Positions 13,903 through 22,460 of a DNA stretch of 64,000 bases are shown here, one piece after another. How positions within the stretch are numbered: position 1 is the stretch's first letter; the number at the start of each line of letters is the position of its first letter. The notes below the pieces were generated by a model, which saw nothing but the letters and a program-made list of their open reading frames with translations, was not told the DNA's origin and did not search any database. Made by a program: the position numbers and the translations under genes. Source of the DNA: Herbaspirillum sp. WKF16 (GTDB taxonomy: Bacteria > Pseudomonadota > Gammaproteobacteria > Burkholderiales > Burkholderiaceae_D); the NCBI RefSeq assembly GCF_028993615.1, contig NZ_CP118632.1:4030001-4094000 (forward strand), written 5' to 3'.

Positions 13903-13919
13903 TTATCGTCGCAGGGAAA

Positions 13920-15155
13920 TCAGTTGCCGCCCGGCGGGTTCATCCCCTTGGGCAGCAGCACCCACATCGCCCCGCGCTGCTTCATGGAGCCGGCCTTGTC
14001 TTCCGCCTCGTCGCCGAAGCCCCAGAAATAGTCGGCCCGCACCACGCCGCGGATGGCGCCGCCGGTATCCTGGGCCACCACCAGGCGCTGCAGCGGGCGA
14101 TCGCTATTGGGCAGGGTGGTCGACAGGAACACCGGCGCGCCCAGCGGCACATGTTGGGGATCGATGGCGATCGAGCGCTGCGGCGTCAGCGGAATGCCCT
14201 GCGCGCCCTTGGGCCCCTTGGACGGATCGGGCAGCTTTTCCTCGCGGAAGAACACATAGCTGGGATTGGCGTTGAGCAGTTCTTCCTTGCGCGCCGGGTT
14301 GGCCTGCACCCAGGCCTTGATGTTCTGGGCCGACGCCTGCGACAGCTCCATCTCGCCCTTGTCGACCAGGTAGCGGCCGATCGACTTGTACGGCCGGCCG
14401 TTCTGGTCGGCATAGGCCACGCGGATGGTCTCCTTCGATTCAGGCAGGTAGACCCGCCCGGAACCCTGCACCTGCAGGAAGAAGGCTTCGACCGGATCGT
14501 CGACCCATACGATTTCCTTGCCGGCCAGGCTGTTGGCCTGCATCAGCTCGGCCCGGGTGGGATACGGCACCACCTTGCGCCCGACCACCTTGCCGCGCAG
14601 CCGCAGGTTCTTCAGCTCGGGATAGACCCCGGCCAGATCGATCGTCAGCAGGTCGTCCGGCGCCTGGTACAGCGGCGTCTGGTAAGGACCGACGCGGCGG
14701 CGCGATCCCTTGAGCAACGGCTCGTAATAGCCGGTCACCAGGCCGGTATCGGTGCCGTCCGGATTGAACAGTTGCCAAGGCGTGAAATAGGTCTCGAAAT
14801 ACGAACGCAGCAAGCCCGGGTCGGCCGCATTGACCTGCTGCGCCGCGCCGCAGGCGGCGCGCCATTCCGACCGCCGGATCAGCACCGAGCAGGAGGACTG
14901 CAGCGCCGGCCAGGCCTCGCGCAGGTCGTCGCCGTTCCACCCGGGCAGCTGGGCGAAACTGGCGGCGCGCATCGCCGGACCGGGCTGGGCGGCCGGCCTG
15001 GCCGGCGGCTGCGTGGTCGCGGTGGGGGCCGGCGGCGTGGTCTGGCAGGCCGCCAGCAGCACGGCGACCGCGGTCGCCATTGCGGGTACACTGAGGCGCT
15101 TCAACAAGGGAAGACTGGCAAAACGGTTCTTCAATAACATCGGAGACGAATTCAT
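13920..15155 (-). CDS. mltA: Membrane-bound lytic murein transglycosylase A
   Basis: A 411-residue lipoprotein precursor. Residues 1-37 form a lipoprotein signal peptide with lipobox L-A-A-C (Cys37), followed by a Pro/Thr/Ala-rich linker. The catalytic MltA domain shows TGYYEPLLKGSRR, VWVDDPVEAFFLQVQGSGRV and the C-terminal 3D domain with VAQDTGGAI and the DYFWGFG segment. It cleaves peptidoglycan glycan strands, forming 1,6-anhydro-muropeptides, at the inner face of the outer membrane. Two in-frame ATG codons (15155 and 15140) are possible and neither has a clear ribosome site. If 15155 is used, the start abuts the start of a plus-strand ORF within CATATG. mltA-apaG-rpe-gph-trpE is a common betaproteobacterial order. 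Confidence 0.93.
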   Translation of the reverse strand: MNSSPMLLKNRFASLPLLKRLSVPAMATAVAVLLAACQTTPPAPTATTQPPARPAAQPGPAMRAASFAQLPGWNGDDLREAWPALQSSCSVLIRRSEWRAACGAAQQVNAADPGLLRSYFETYFTPWQLFNPDGTDTGLVTGYYEPLLKGSRRRVGPYQTPLYQAPDDLLTIDLAGVYPELKNLRLRGKVVGRKVVPYPTRAELMQANSLAGKEIVWVDDPVEAFFLQVQGSGRVYLPESKETIRVAYADQNGRPYKSIGRYLVDKGEMELSQASAQNIKAWVQANPARKEELLNANPSYVFFREEKLPDPSKGPKGAQGIPLTPQRSIAIDPQHVPLGAPVFLSTTLPNSDRPLQRLVVAQDTGGAIRGVVRADYFWGFGDEAEDKAGSMKQRGAMWVLLPKGMNPPGGN

Positions 15156-15305
15156 ATGTTGTGGTTGATTCTGGAGGCCTGCGCCGCCTTCTTGGTGCTG
15201 GTGCTCATCGTATGGTGGACCATGTTCTCGGGACGCAAGGAAGGCGCGGGCCGGGCGCAGGCGAGCAAGGGCGCGCGCCAGACGACAGACAGCGGCAAGG
15301 AATAA
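15156..15305 (+). CDS. Small single-pass membrane protein, 49 residues, unrecognised
   Basis: An ATG with a GGAG site 10 bases upstream opens a 49-codon frame ending at a TAA. Residues about 2-22 form a strongly hydrophobic segment (LILEACAAFLVLVLIVWW), followed by a basic, polar tail (SGRKEGAGRAQASKGARQ), so it should insert once in the membrane with the tail in the cytoplasm by the positive-inside rule. Its ATG directly abuts the possible mltA ATG on the other strand, so the two genes are divergent with overlapping control regions, and its ribosome site lies inside mltA codons. I do not recognise the family. Codon use is GC-rich like its neighbours. Too short to call with certainty from one genome. 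Confidence 0.6.
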   Translation: MLWLILEACAAFLVLVLIVWWTMFSGRKEGAGRAQASKGARQTTDSGKE

Positions 15306-15345
15306 AAAATCCGCGGAGGACGCCGGCCGGGGACAAGCCGGCGCT

Positions 15346-15720
15346 TCAATGCAGCGTGCGCGGCAGCGAGAGGACGAATTCCGGGATGCGCACGTCGAAC
15401 TGCTCGCCATCCTCCGCCACGCAGAAATACTCGCCGTGCATGGTGCCCTGCGGCGTTTTCATGGCCGTGCCGCTGGTGTATTCGAACTGTTCGCCCGGCT
15501 GCAGGAAGGGCTGGTGCCCCACCACGCCCAGGCCGCGCACTTCCTCGACGTGGTTGTTGGCGTCGGTGATGACCCAATGGCGCGAGATCAGCTGCGCCGG
15601 CACGGTGCCGGTATTGACGATGGTGATCGCGTAGGCGAACACATAGTGCGAGCGCGACGGGTCCGATTGTTCCTCCAGGTACTGGGTCTTGACCGTCACC
15701 GTTAATTCATACGCTGCCAT
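15346..15720 (-). CDS. apaG: ApaG protein (Co2+/Mg2+ efflux-associated, ApaG/DUF525 domain)
   Basis: A 124-residue single ApaG domain of fibronectin-III-like fold. Family landmarks are [13 protein letters not shown] near residue 30, SRHWVITDA near residue 50, [24 protein letters not shown] near residue 65 and GTMHGEYF near residue 95. Start chosen at the ATG at 15720, which gives the normal family length. The frame is open further upstream but that part has no similarity. Biochemical role is poorly defined, with genetic links to Co2+ resistance and Mg2+ efflux in enterics. Between this gene and mltA lies only the small membrane ORF. The 228-base gap to rpe must carry both divergent promoters. 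Confidence 0.93.
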   Translation of the reverse strand: MAAYELTVTVKTQYLEEQSDPSRSHYVFAYAITIVNTGTVPAQLISRHWVITDANNHVEEVRGLGVVGHQPFLQPGEQFEYTSGTAMKTPQGTMHGEYFCVAEDGEQFDVRIPEFVLSLPRTLH

Positions 15721-15948
15721 GTGGATGTCCTGTCGTTGGAATGTGCCTGTTGCCGGCGCGCCGCCGACGGCGGCGCGCGTATCCCGGATTGCACACGAAT
15801 TCAGCACGCAGCGCAAGCTGCCGCGCGGCCGCGTGCTCATCCGGGAGCGGACGAAGAAGTACAAAAGGGTAAAATAACGCCTTTTGCGGCCCCGCGCCGG
15901 ATCCCGCCCGGGCGCCGCAGTCGATTCAGCCATTTTTTATTGCCAGCC

Positions 15949-16614
15949 ATGCCGACCTATCGTATCGCCCCCAGCATCCTCTCCGCCGATTTCGCCCGCC
16001 TGGGCGAGGAAGTGCGCAATGTCGTCGCCGCCGGCGCCGACTTCATCCACTTCGACGTGATGGACAACCACTACGTGCCCAACCTGACCATCGGCCCGCT
16101 GGTGTGCGAGGCGATCCGTCCGCACGTGCAGGTGCCCATCGACGTGCACCTGATGGTCAAGCCGGTGGACCGCATCATCCCCGACTTCGCCAAGGCGGGC
16201 GCCAACCTGATCACCTTCCACCCGGAAGCCTCGGAGCACATCGATCGCTCGCTGCAGCTGATCCGCGACAACGGCTGCAAGGCCGGCCTGGTGTTCAACC
16301 CCGGCACGCCGCTGCACTACCTGGATCATGTGATGGACAAGCTGGACATGGTGCTGATCATGTCGGTCAACCCCGGCTTCGGCGGCCAGTCCTTCATCCC
16401 GGAAGCCTTGAAGAAGATCGCCGAAGTGCGCCGCCGCATCGATGAATCCGGCCGCGACATCCTGCTGGAAGTGGACGGCGGCATCAAGGTCGAGAACATC
16501 GCCGCCGCCGCGGCCGCCGGCGCCGACACCTTCGTGGCCGGCTCAGCCATCTTCGGCAAGCCCGACTACAAGGCCGTGATCGACGCCATGCGCGCCGAGC
16601 TGGCCAAGGTCTGA
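15949..16614 (+). CDS. rpe: Ribulose-phosphate 3-epimerase
   Basis: A 221-residue TIM-barrel protein that interconverts ribulose 5-phosphate and xylulose 5-phosphate. Motifs: [16 protein letters not shown] at the N-terminus, [17 protein letters not shown] near residue 34 (metal-binding His and Asp), [12 protein letters not shown] near residue 65, [17 protein letters not shown] near residue 140 and [11 protein letters not shown] near residue 175 (second Asp). Start set at the ATG at 15949, matching the family. It is the first gene of a block continuing with gph and the trp genes in the same direction. Confidence 0.96.
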   Translation: MPTYRIAPSILSADFARLGEEVRNVVAAGADFIHFDVMDNHYVPNLTIGPLVCEAIRPHVQVPIDVHLMVKPVDRIIPDFAKAGANLITFHPEASEHIDRSLQLIRDNGCKAGLVFNPGTPLHYLDHVMDKLDMVLIMSVNPGFGGQSFIPEALKKIAEVRRRIDESGRDILLEVDGGIKVENIAAAAAAGADTFVAGSAIFGKPDYKAVIDAMRAELAKV

Positions 16615-16652
16615 TCGCCGGCCGCCGTTCAACACGTTCTCCACGCCACGCC

Positions 16653-17333
16653 ATGACCAAGCTGAACAACATCAGGGCCGCCATCATCGACCTCGACGGC
16701 ACCATGCTGGACACCGCGGCCGACTTCCATGTCGCCGTCAACCGCATGCGCGCCGACCTTGGCCTCACGCCGCTGGCGCAGGAGACCATCGTCAACTTCG
16801 TCGGCAAGGGCACCGAGAACCTGATCCGGCGCGTGCTGGCGGTGGACTACGCGGAAGACGAGGCGGCGCAGCATTTCGAGCAGGCACTGGCGTCCTATAC
16901 CGAGCACTACCTGGCCATCAACGGCGACTACTCCTCGCTCTACCCGGGCGTGACCGAGGGCCTGCAGGCCATGAAGGACCGCGGCCTGCGCCTGGCCTGC
17001 GTGACCAACAAGCCGATCGCCTTCACCCTGCCGCTGCTGGAGAAAAAAGGCCTGCGCGGCTTCTTCGAGGTGGTCTACGGCGGCGACTCGCTGCCCCGGA
17101 AGAAGCCCGATCCGATGCCCTTGCTGCAGGTGTGCCGGGATTTCCAGCTAGCGCCGGCGCAGGTGGTGGCCATCGGCGACTCCTCCAACGACGCCCAGGC
17201 CGCGCGCGCAGCCGGTTGTCGCGTGCTCAACGTGCCGTACGGCTACAACCATGGCGAATCTATACACGATGTCGATTCGGATGGTATAGTTCAAACGCTT
17301 CTCGAAGCAGCGCAGCAAATTTCGGTGGACTGA
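16653..17333 (+). CDS. gph: Phosphoglycolate phosphatase (HAD superfamily)
   Basis: A 226-residue HAD hydrolase with motif I DLDGTMLDTA (residues 14-23), motif II CVTNKP near residue 114, and motif III KKPDPMP followed by IGDSSNDAQAARAAG. It removes phosphate from 2-phosphoglycolate, a product of DNA repair and oxidative damage. Located 38 bases after rpe, the usual rpe-gph pair. The last 25 codons are noticeably AT-richer than the rest and contain a possible promoter for the trp leader. Motif I has the second Asp as expected for a phosphatase. Confidence 0.93.
   Translation: MTKLNNIRAAIIDLDGTMLDTAADFHVAVNRMRADLGLTPLAQETIVNFVGKGTENLIRRVLAVDYAEDEAAQHFEQALASYTEHYLAINGDYSSLYPGVTEGLQAMKDRGLRLACVTNKPIAFTLPLLEKKGLRGFFEVVYGGDSLPRKKPDPMPLLQVCRDFQLAPAQVVAIGDSSNDAQAARAAGCRVLNVPYGYNHGESIHDVDSDGIVQTLLEAAQQISVD
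17261..17290 (+). promoter_or_regulatory. Candidate promoter for the trp leader and operon
   Basis: TATACA (17261-17266), an 18-base spacer and TATAGT (17285-17290) lie in the AT-rich 3' end of gph. The same region holds the inverted repeat CTATAC/GTATAG (17260-17265 and 17284-17289), which could be an operator. Transcription would begin near 17297, about 97 bases before the leader peptide. Evidence is pattern only. Confidence 0.4.
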
Positions 17334-17393
17334 CAGCGCGTCAGCCCGTCGGCCAAGAGTCAAACCGCACACCAAACCGCGATCGACACATCA

Positions 17394-17480
17394 ATGTTTC
17401 GCAACAACAAACGCACCGCCCAACATACAGCCGCCCCTGAGGCCTGGCTGTGGCGACGCTGGCAATTCAAGGCTCTGTAA
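17394..17480 (+). CDS. trpL: trp operon leader peptide (28 residues, Trp-rich)
   Basis: A 28-codon ORF in the gph-trpE gap contains three Trp codons within six positions (W-L-W-R-R-W, residues 18-23), five codons before a TAA. A Trp-dense short peptide directly upstream of trpE, followed by a GC-rich hairpin, is the hallmark of ribosome-mediated attenuation. When charged tRNA-Trp is scarce, the ribosome would stall on these codons and change folding of the leader RNA. I see no clear Shine-Dalgarno before the ATG, which lowers confidence. A chance Trp cluster is possible but unlikely at exactly this place. Confidence 0.65.
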   Translation: MFRNNKRTAQHTAAPEAWLWRRWQFKAL

Positions 17481-17491
17481 AGACGCCTGCC

Positions 17492-17520
17492 CCCGGCCGC
17501 ACCTGCGACCGGGACGTTTG
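17492..17520 (+). terminator. Candidate trp attenuator hairpin
   Basis: Stem CCCGG-c-CGC (17492-17500) with GCG-a-CCGGG (17505-17513), loop ACCT, one internal mismatch, followed by the weak T tract ACGTTTGTTGTG. It begins 12 bases after the leader-peptide stop, the correct distance for an attenuator. I could not identify a convincing competing antiterminator by eye. Confidence 0.5.
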
Positions 17521-17585
17521 TTGTGACACCGCATCCCCTGCATTTCAATTAACGAAACCGCTGACGAGAGTCCGCACCGAGCCAC

Positions 17586-17616
17586 GGCTGCACGTGCGCA
17601 TTGCGCGTGCGCAGCC
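17586..17616 (+). other. Second stable stem-loop in the trpE leader
   Basis: Arms 17586-17599 and 17603-17616 pair over 14 positions with two G-U wobbles and one mismatch, loop ATT. No T tract follows, so it is not a terminator. It lies about 40 bases before the trpE ribosome site and may affect leader folding or mRNA stability. Confidence 0.5.
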
Positions 17617-17664
17617 GCCGAAGGCCCGGGCTGCGTGTTCTACAATGGCGGTCTGGAGTGAAAC

Positions 17665-19161
17665 ATGACCGAACTCGAATTCAAATCGCTGGCCGCCGAA
17701 GGCTACAACCGCATCCCGCTGATCGCCGAAGCCTTCGCCGACCTGGAAACCCCGCTCACGCTGTATCTCAAGCTGGCGCAGAGCCACAACACCGGCAAGA
17801 ACACGTTCCTGCTGGAATCGGTGGTCGGCGGCGAGCGCTTCGGCCGCTACTCCTTCATCGGCCTGCCGGCCTCGACCAAGATCCGTTGCAGCGGCAACAA
17901 GATCGAGGTGCTCAAGAACGAGACCGTGGTGGAGACCGCCGAAGGCAATGCGCTGGAATTCATCGCCCAGTACCAGGAGCGCTTCAAGGTCGCGATCCGC
18001 CCCGGCATGCCGCGCTTTTGCGGCGGACTGGCCGGCTACTTCGGCTACGACGCGGTGCGCTACATCGAGAAGCGCCTGGAGCACGGCGCCCCCAAGGATC
18101 CGCTGGGCCTGCCCGATATCCAGCTGCTGCTGACCGAGGAACTGGCGGTCATCGACAATCTCTCCGGCAAGCTCTACCTGATCGTCTACGCCGATCCGAC
18201 CCACCCGGAAGCCTTCTCCAAGGGCCGCCAGCGCCTGCGCGACCTGCGCGCCATGCTGCGCCGCCCGGCCGACGCCCCCGTCACCACCGGTTCGGTGCGC
18301 ACCGAGACCATCCGCGAATTCCCCAAGGACGAATACCTCAAGGCCGTGGCCCGCGCCAAGGAGTACGTGATGGCCGGCGACCTGATGCAGGTGCAGATCG
18401 GCCAGCGCCTGAAGAAATCCTACGTGGATTCGCCGCTGATGCTGTACCGCGCGCTGCGCTCGCTGAACCCTTCGCCCTACATGTACTTCTATAACTTCGG
18501 CGACATGCAGATCGTCGGCGCCTCGCCCGAGATCCTGGTGCGCAACGAGTCCATCGGCGAGGGCCAGAAGAAGATCACCATCCGCCCGCTGGCCGGCACC
18601 CGCCCGCGCGGCTCGACCATCGAGCGCGACGAGCAGCTGGCGCGCGAGCTGCTGGCCGATCCCAAGGAGATCGCCGAGCACGTCATGCTGATCGACCTGG
18701 CGCGCAACGACATTGGCCGCATCGCCGCCACCGGCAGCGTGAAGGTCACCGACCAGATGGTGATCGAGAAATACTCCCACGTGCAGCACATCGTCTCCAA
18801 CGTCGAAGGCATCCTGAAGCCCGGCATGTCCAACCTCGACGTGCTCAAGGCCACCTTCCCGGCCGGCACCCTGTCGGGCGCGCCCAAGGTGCGCGCGATG
18901 GAAATCATCGACGAGCTGGAGCCGACCAAGCGCGGCATCTACGGCGGCGCCTGCGGCTATCTCTCCTTCGGCGGCGAGATGGACGTGGCCATCGCGATCC
19001 GCACCGGCGTCATCAAGGACGGCACGCTGTACGTGCAGGCCGCGGCCGGCATCGTGGCCGACTCGGTGCCCGAGATGGAGTGGGAAGAAACCGAAAACAA
19101 GGCGCGCGCGGTGCTGCGCGCGGCGGAACAAGTGCAAGACGGCCTGGACGGAGAAATCTAA
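17665..19161 (+). CDS. trpE: Anthranilate synthase component I
   Basis: A 498-residue chorismate-utilising enzyme that makes anthranilate from chorismate using ammonia delivered by TrpG. The N-terminal domain contains LLESVVGGERFGRYSFIG, with the Leu-Leu-Glu-Ser (LLES) element of the tryptophan feedback site near residue 50. The C-terminal catalytic domain shows GDLMQVQIGQRL, SPEILVR, RPLAGTRPRG, HVMLIDLARNDIGR, FPAGTLSGAPKVRAMEIIDELE and GGACGYL. A GGAG site precedes the ATG. It ends in TAA directly abutting the trpG ATG, so the two subunits are translationally linked. First structural gene after the leader peptide. Confidence 0.97.
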   Translation: MTELEFKSLAAEGYNRIPLIAEAFADLETPLTLYLKLAQSHNTGKNTFLLESVVGGERFGRYSFIGLPASTKIRCSGNKIEVLKNETVVETAEGNALEFIAQYQERFKVAIRPGMPRFCGGLAGYFGYDAVRYIEKRLEHGAPKDPLGLPDIQLLLTEELAVIDNLSGKLYLIVYADPTHPEAFSKGRQRLRDLRAMLRRPADAPVTTGSVRTETIREFPKDEYLKAVARAKEYVMAGDLMQVQIGQRLKKSYVDSPLMLYRALRSLNPSPYMYFYNFGDMQIVGASPEILVRNESIGEGQKKITIRPLAGTRPRGSTIERDEQLARELLADPKEIAEHVMLIDLARNDIGRIAATGSVKVTDQMVIEKYSHVQHIVSNVEGILKPGMSNLDVLKATFPAGTLSGAPKVRAMEIIDELEPTKRGIYGGACGYLSFGGEMDVAIAIRTGVIKDGTLYVQAAAGIVADSVPEMEWEETENKARAVLRAAEQVQDGLDGEI

Positions 19162-19737
19162 ATGCTGCTGATGATCGACAACTACGACTCCTTCACCTAC
19201 AACCTGGTGCAATATTTCGGCGAGCTGGGCGAGGAAGTGCTGACCATCCGCAACGACGAGATCACGCTGGATGACATCAGGAAGCTGAACCCGCAGCGCA
19301 TCTGCCTCTCGCCCGGCCCCTGCAGCCCGAAGGAGGCCGGCATCTGCGTCGACCTGCTCAAGGAATTCTCGGGCAAGCTGCCCATCCTCGGCGTGTGCCT
19401 GGGCCACCAGGCCATCGGCGAAGCCTTCGGCGGCAACATCATCCGCGCCAAGCAGGTGATGCACGGCAAGACCTCCAAGATCGCGCACACCGGCGTGGGC
19501 GTGTTCAAGGACCTGCCGACGCCCTACACCGTGATCCGCTACCACTCGCTGGCCATCGAGCGCGCCACGCTGCCCGATTGCCTGGAGGTGACCGCCTGGA
19601 CCGACGACGGCGAAATCATGGGCGTGCGCCATAAGGAGTTCGACCTGCAGGGCGTGCAGTTCCACCCTGAGTCGATCCTGTCCGAACACGGCCACGCGCT
19701 GCTGAAGAATTTCCTGACCGGCAGCGCGCGCGCATAA
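19162..19737 (+). CDS. trpG: Anthranilate synthase component II (glutamine amidotransferase)
   Basis: A 191-residue class I glutamine amidotransferase. It has [19 protein letters not shown] at the N-terminus, the oxyanion strand [12 protein letters not shown], nucleophile Cys79 in [16 protein letters not shown] and the catalytic His/Glu in VQFHPESIL near residue 170. It supplies ammonia to TrpE. As in many proteobacteria, the same protein could also serve 4-amino-4-deoxychorismate synthase in folate synthesis. No other pabA is visible here. Zero-base spacing to trpE. Confidence 0.97.
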   Translation: MLLMIDNYDSFTYNLVQYFGELGEEVLTIRNDEITLDDIRKLNPQRICLSPGPCSPKEAGICVDLLKEFSGKLPILGVCLGHQAIGEAFGGNIIRAKQVMHGKTSKIAHTGVGVFKDLPTPYTVIRYHSLAIERATLPDCLEVTAWTDDGEIMGVRHKEFDLQGVQFHPESILSEHGHALLKNFLTGSARA

Positions 19738-19772
19738 GCCGCCCCGGTCCGACCGAATCCTAGGAAAAAATA

Positions 19773-20810
19773 ATGGCAATCACCCCGCAAGAAGCGCTGC
19801 TGCGCTGTATCGAACACCGCGAGATCTTCCACGACGAGATGCTCACGCTGTTCCGCCAGATCATGAGCGGCGAGATGTCGCCGGTCATGGTCGCCGCCCT
19901 CACCATGGGCCTGCGCGTGAAGAAGGAGAGCATCGGCGAGATCGCCGCCGCCGCCCAGGTCATGCGCGAGTTCGCCACCAAGGTGCCGATGGCCGACACC
20001 ACCGGCCTGCTCGACATCGTCGGCACCGGCGGCGACGGCGCGCACACCTTCAACATTTCCACCGCCTCGATGTTCGTGGCGGCCGCCGCCGGCGCGCGCG
20101 TGGCCAAGCACGGCGGGCGCAGCGTGTCCTCCTCCTCCGGCAGCGCCGACGTGCTCGAGGCGCTGGGCGCCGACATCAACCTGCAACCGGAACAAGTGGC
20201 GCAATCGATCGCCCAGACCGGCATCGGCTTCATGTTCGCTCCCAACCACCACGCCGCCATGAAGCACGCGGCGCCGGTGCGCAAGGAGCTGGGCGTGCGC
20301 ACCATCTTCAACATCCTCGGCCCGCTGACCAACCCGGCCGGCGCGCCCAACATCCTGATGGGCGTGTTCCACGCCGACCTGGTCGGCATCCAGGTGCGCG
20401 TGCTGCAACGCCTGGGCGCGCAGCACGCCATCGTGGTCTGGGGCCGCGACAACCTCGACGAAGTCACGCTGGGCGGCGCCACCATGGTGGGCGAACTGGT
20501 CAACGGCGAGATCCGCGAATACGAGATTCATCCTGAAGACTTCGGCCTCTCCATGTTCGCCAGCCGCAACCTGCAGGTGGCCAACGCCGCCGAGTCCAAG
20601 GAAAAGATCTTCGAGGCGCTGGCCGGCAAGCCCGGTCCGGTGCACGACATCGTGCTGCTCAACGCCGCCGCCGCGCTGTATGCGGCCGGCCAGGCGGCCT
20701 CCATTGCCGAGGGCATCGACGCCGCGCGCGCCACCATCGCCTCCGGCGCGGCCCGCGCCAAGCTCGACCAGTTCGTGCAGGTGACGCGCCGACTGGGCGG
20801 CAAGCTGTAA
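19773..20810 (+). CDS. trpD: Anthranilate phosphoribosyltransferase
   Basis: A 345-residue enzyme that joins anthranilate and PRPP. The signature [19 protein letters not shown] (about residue 75), the [21 protein letters not shown] segment and [37 protein letters not shown] are complete. The DEVTLGG-type motif near residue 230 is also present ([15 protein letters not shown]). It starts 35 bases after trpG with an AGGA-like site. Length is normal. Confidence 0.97.
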   Translation: MAITPQEALLRCIEHREIFHDEMLTLFRQIMSGEMSPVMVAALTMGLRVKKESIGEIAAAAQVMREFATKVPMADTTGLLDIVGTGGDGAHTFNISTASMFVAAAAGARVAKHGGRSVSSSSGSADVLEALGADINLQPEQVAQSIAQTGIGFMFAPNHHAAMKHAAPVRKELGVRTIFNILGPLTNPAGAPNILMGVFHADLVGIQVRVLQRLGAQHAIVVWGRDNLDEVTLGGATMVGELVNGEIREYEIHPEDFGLSMFASRNLQVANAAESKEKIFEALAGKPGPVHDIVLLNAAAALYAAGQAASIAEGIDAARATIASGAARAKLDQFVQVTRRLGGKL

Positions 20811-20832
20811 ATCCCCTCCAAGGAGAACGACC

Positions 20833-21465
20833 ATGATCGCCGCCCACGACCTGCTGATCTTTGCCCTCGCCTCGCTGGTGATGGTGCTCACGCCCGGACC
20901 GAACATGGTCTATTGCGTGTCGCGCTCGATCTGCCAGGGGCGCATGGCCGGCATCATCTCGCTGTGCGGGGTGGCGGTCGGCTTCCTGGTCCACATGGCG
21001 GCGGCGGCCTTTGGCCTGACCGCGCTGTTCCTGGCCATCCCGATGGCCTACGACATCGTCAAGTTCGCCGGCGCCGCCTATCTGTTGTGGCTGGCATGGA
21101 ACGCGGTCAGGCCTGGCGGCAGCTCGCCCTTCCAGACCCGTGAACTGCCGCCGGACTCCCCGGCCACGCTGTTCCGGATGGGCTTCCTGACCAATGTGCT
21201 CAATCCCAAGGTGGCAGTGTTCTACATGTCGCTGTTCCCGCAATTCATCCACCCCGAGCACGGCAGCGTGCTGATGCAAAGCGTGGCGCTGGGCCTGGTG
21301 CAGATCGCCATCAGCTTCTCGGTCAACTCCATGATCGTGTTCTCGGCCGCCGGCATCTCCGGCTTCTTCGCCCGCAACCAGGGCTGGCTGCGCGCGCAGC
21401 GCTACATCATGGGGTCCATGCTGGGCGCGCTGGCGGTCAGGCTGGCCCTGGACGAACGCAAATAA
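20833..21465 (+). CDS. LysE/RhtB-family amino-acid exporter inside the trp operon
   Basis: A 210-residue integral membrane protein with about six hydrophobic segments. The N-terminal SLVMVLTPGPNMVYCVSRSICQGRMAGIIS is the LysE/RhtB family motif, and GFLTNVLNPKVAVFYMSLFPQFI near residue 120 is also typical. Members export amino acids or related metabolites by exchange with protons. It sits 22 bases after trpD and 15 bases before trpC with its own AAGGAG site, so it is co-transcribed with the tryptophan genes. An export role for tryptophan, anthranilate or another aromatic is an inference from context only. Confidence 0.9.
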   Translation: MIAAHDLLIFALASLVMVLTPGPNMVYCVSRSICQGRMAGIISLCGVAVGFLVHMAAAAFGLTALFLAIPMAYDIVKFAGAAYLLWLAWNAVRPGGSSPFQTRELPPDSPATLFRMGFLTNVLNPKVAVFYMSLFPQFIHPEHGSVLMQSVALGLVQIAISFSVNSMIVFSAAGISGFFARNQGWLRAQRYIMGSMLGALAVRLALDERK

Positions 21466-21480
21466 TTTTCAGGAATCATC

Positions 21481-22281
21481 ATGTCCGACATCCTCAACAA
21501 GATCCTCGACGTCAAGGCGGAGGAAATCGCCGCCGCCAAGAAGCAGCGCGACTTCGCCAGCCTGCGCCGCGAGGTCGAATCCGACAGCGAACTGCGTTCC
21601 GAACTGCGCAGCTTCGAAGGCGGCCTACGCGACAAGATCGCCGCCGGCCAGGCCGGCGTCATCGCCGAGGTGAAGAAGGCCTCGCCTTCCAAGGGCGTGA
21701 TCCGGCCCGACTTCCGCCCGGCCGAGATCGCCGTCAGCTATGCGCAGCACGGCGCGGCCTGCCTGTCGGTGCTGACCGACGAGCAATTCTTCCAGGGCGC
21801 GCCGGATTACCTGAAGCAGGCGCGCGCCGCCTGCGCGCTGCCGGTGCTGCGCAAGGATTTCATGATCGACCTCTACCAGGTCTACCAGGCGCGCTCCTGG
21901 GGCGCCGACGCCATCCTGCTGATCGTGGCCGCGCTGGATCACGGCCTGATGGCCGAGCTGGAAGCCTGCGCCCATGAGCTGGGCATGAGCGTGCTGGTGG
22001 AAGTGCACGACGGCGCCGAACTGGATGCCGCGTTGAAGCTCAAGACGCGCCTGCTGGGCATCAACAACCGCAACCTGCGCACCTTCGAGACCATGCTGGA
22101 CACCACGCTGGGCCTGCTGCCGCGCATCCCGCCGGAAAAACTGGTAATCACCGAATCGGCCATCGCCACGCCGGACGACGTCAAGCGCATGCGCGACGCC
22201 GATGTGCATGCCTTCCTGGTCGGCGAAGCCTTCATGCGCGCGCCGGAACCGGGAGTGGAGCTGGCGCGGCTGTTTGCCTGA
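21481..22281 (+). CDS. trpC: Indole-3-glycerol phosphate synthase
   Basis: A 266-residue TIM-barrel enzyme that closes the indole ring. Motifs: [17 protein letters not shown] at the N-terminus, [18 protein letters not shown] (catalytic Lys) near residue 62, [57 protein letters not shown], and [13 protein letters not shown] with VGEAFMR near the end. It is the last gene of this operon: trpF, trpB and trpA are not in the window, consistent with the split trpEGDC/trpFBA arrangement of betaproteobacteria. Confidence 0.97.
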   Translation: MSDILNKILDVKAEEIAAAKKQRDFASLRREVESDSELRSELRSFEGGLRDKIAAGQAGVIAEVKKASPSKGVIRPDFRPAEIAVSYAQHGAACLSVLTDEQFFQGAPDYLKQARAACALPVLRKDFMIDLYQVYQARSWGADAILLIVAALDHGLMAELEACAHELGMSVLVEVHDGAELDAALKLKTRLLGINNRNLRTFETMLDTTLGLLPRIPPEKLVITESAIATPDDVKRMRDADVHAFLVGEAFMRAPEPGVELARLFA

Positions 22282-22298
22282 GCCAACTGCCGGCGCGT

Positions 22299-22389
22299 CT
22301 TCGATACGCAGCGTGGCCGCTACCCAGTCCGAACGGCAAACCGGAACACTCCCGTTCGGACTGAGTAGCCGCCATGCGGCGTATCGAAG
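22299..22389. repeat. REP-like 38-bp imperfect inverted repeat after trpC
   Basis: Arms 22299-22336 and 22352-22389 are inverted copies over 38 bases with four mismatches, separated by 15 bases. The ends read CTTCGATACGC and GCGTATCGAAG, and the inner parts CAGTCCGAACGG and CCGTTCGGACTG. The arm composition resembles repetitive extragenic palindromes found scattered in betaproteobacterial genomes. It starts 17 bases after the trpC stop and precedes a separate terminator. Whether it is repeated in this genome cannot be seen from this window. Confidence 0.75.
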
Positions 22390-22406
22390 GCGCACCAGGC
22401 GCAAAC

Positions 22407-22445
22407 AAAAGCCGTCCTCCCCGACAACAGGGAGGACGGCTTTTT
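22407..22445. terminator. Bidirectional terminator between trpC and the SDR gene
   Basis: Stem of about 15 bp (from 22407 to 22444), loop CGACAACA, with A4 before and T5 after. It lies between the convergent trpC and SDR genes and can end both. Confidence 0.88.
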
Positions 22446-22460
22446 CATGCCCGGATGAAA

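Noticed and set aside
17545..19779. 744-codon minus-strand frame opposite trpE-trpG
   Set aside because: Shadow of trpE/trpG codon bias with no domain and no ribosome site.
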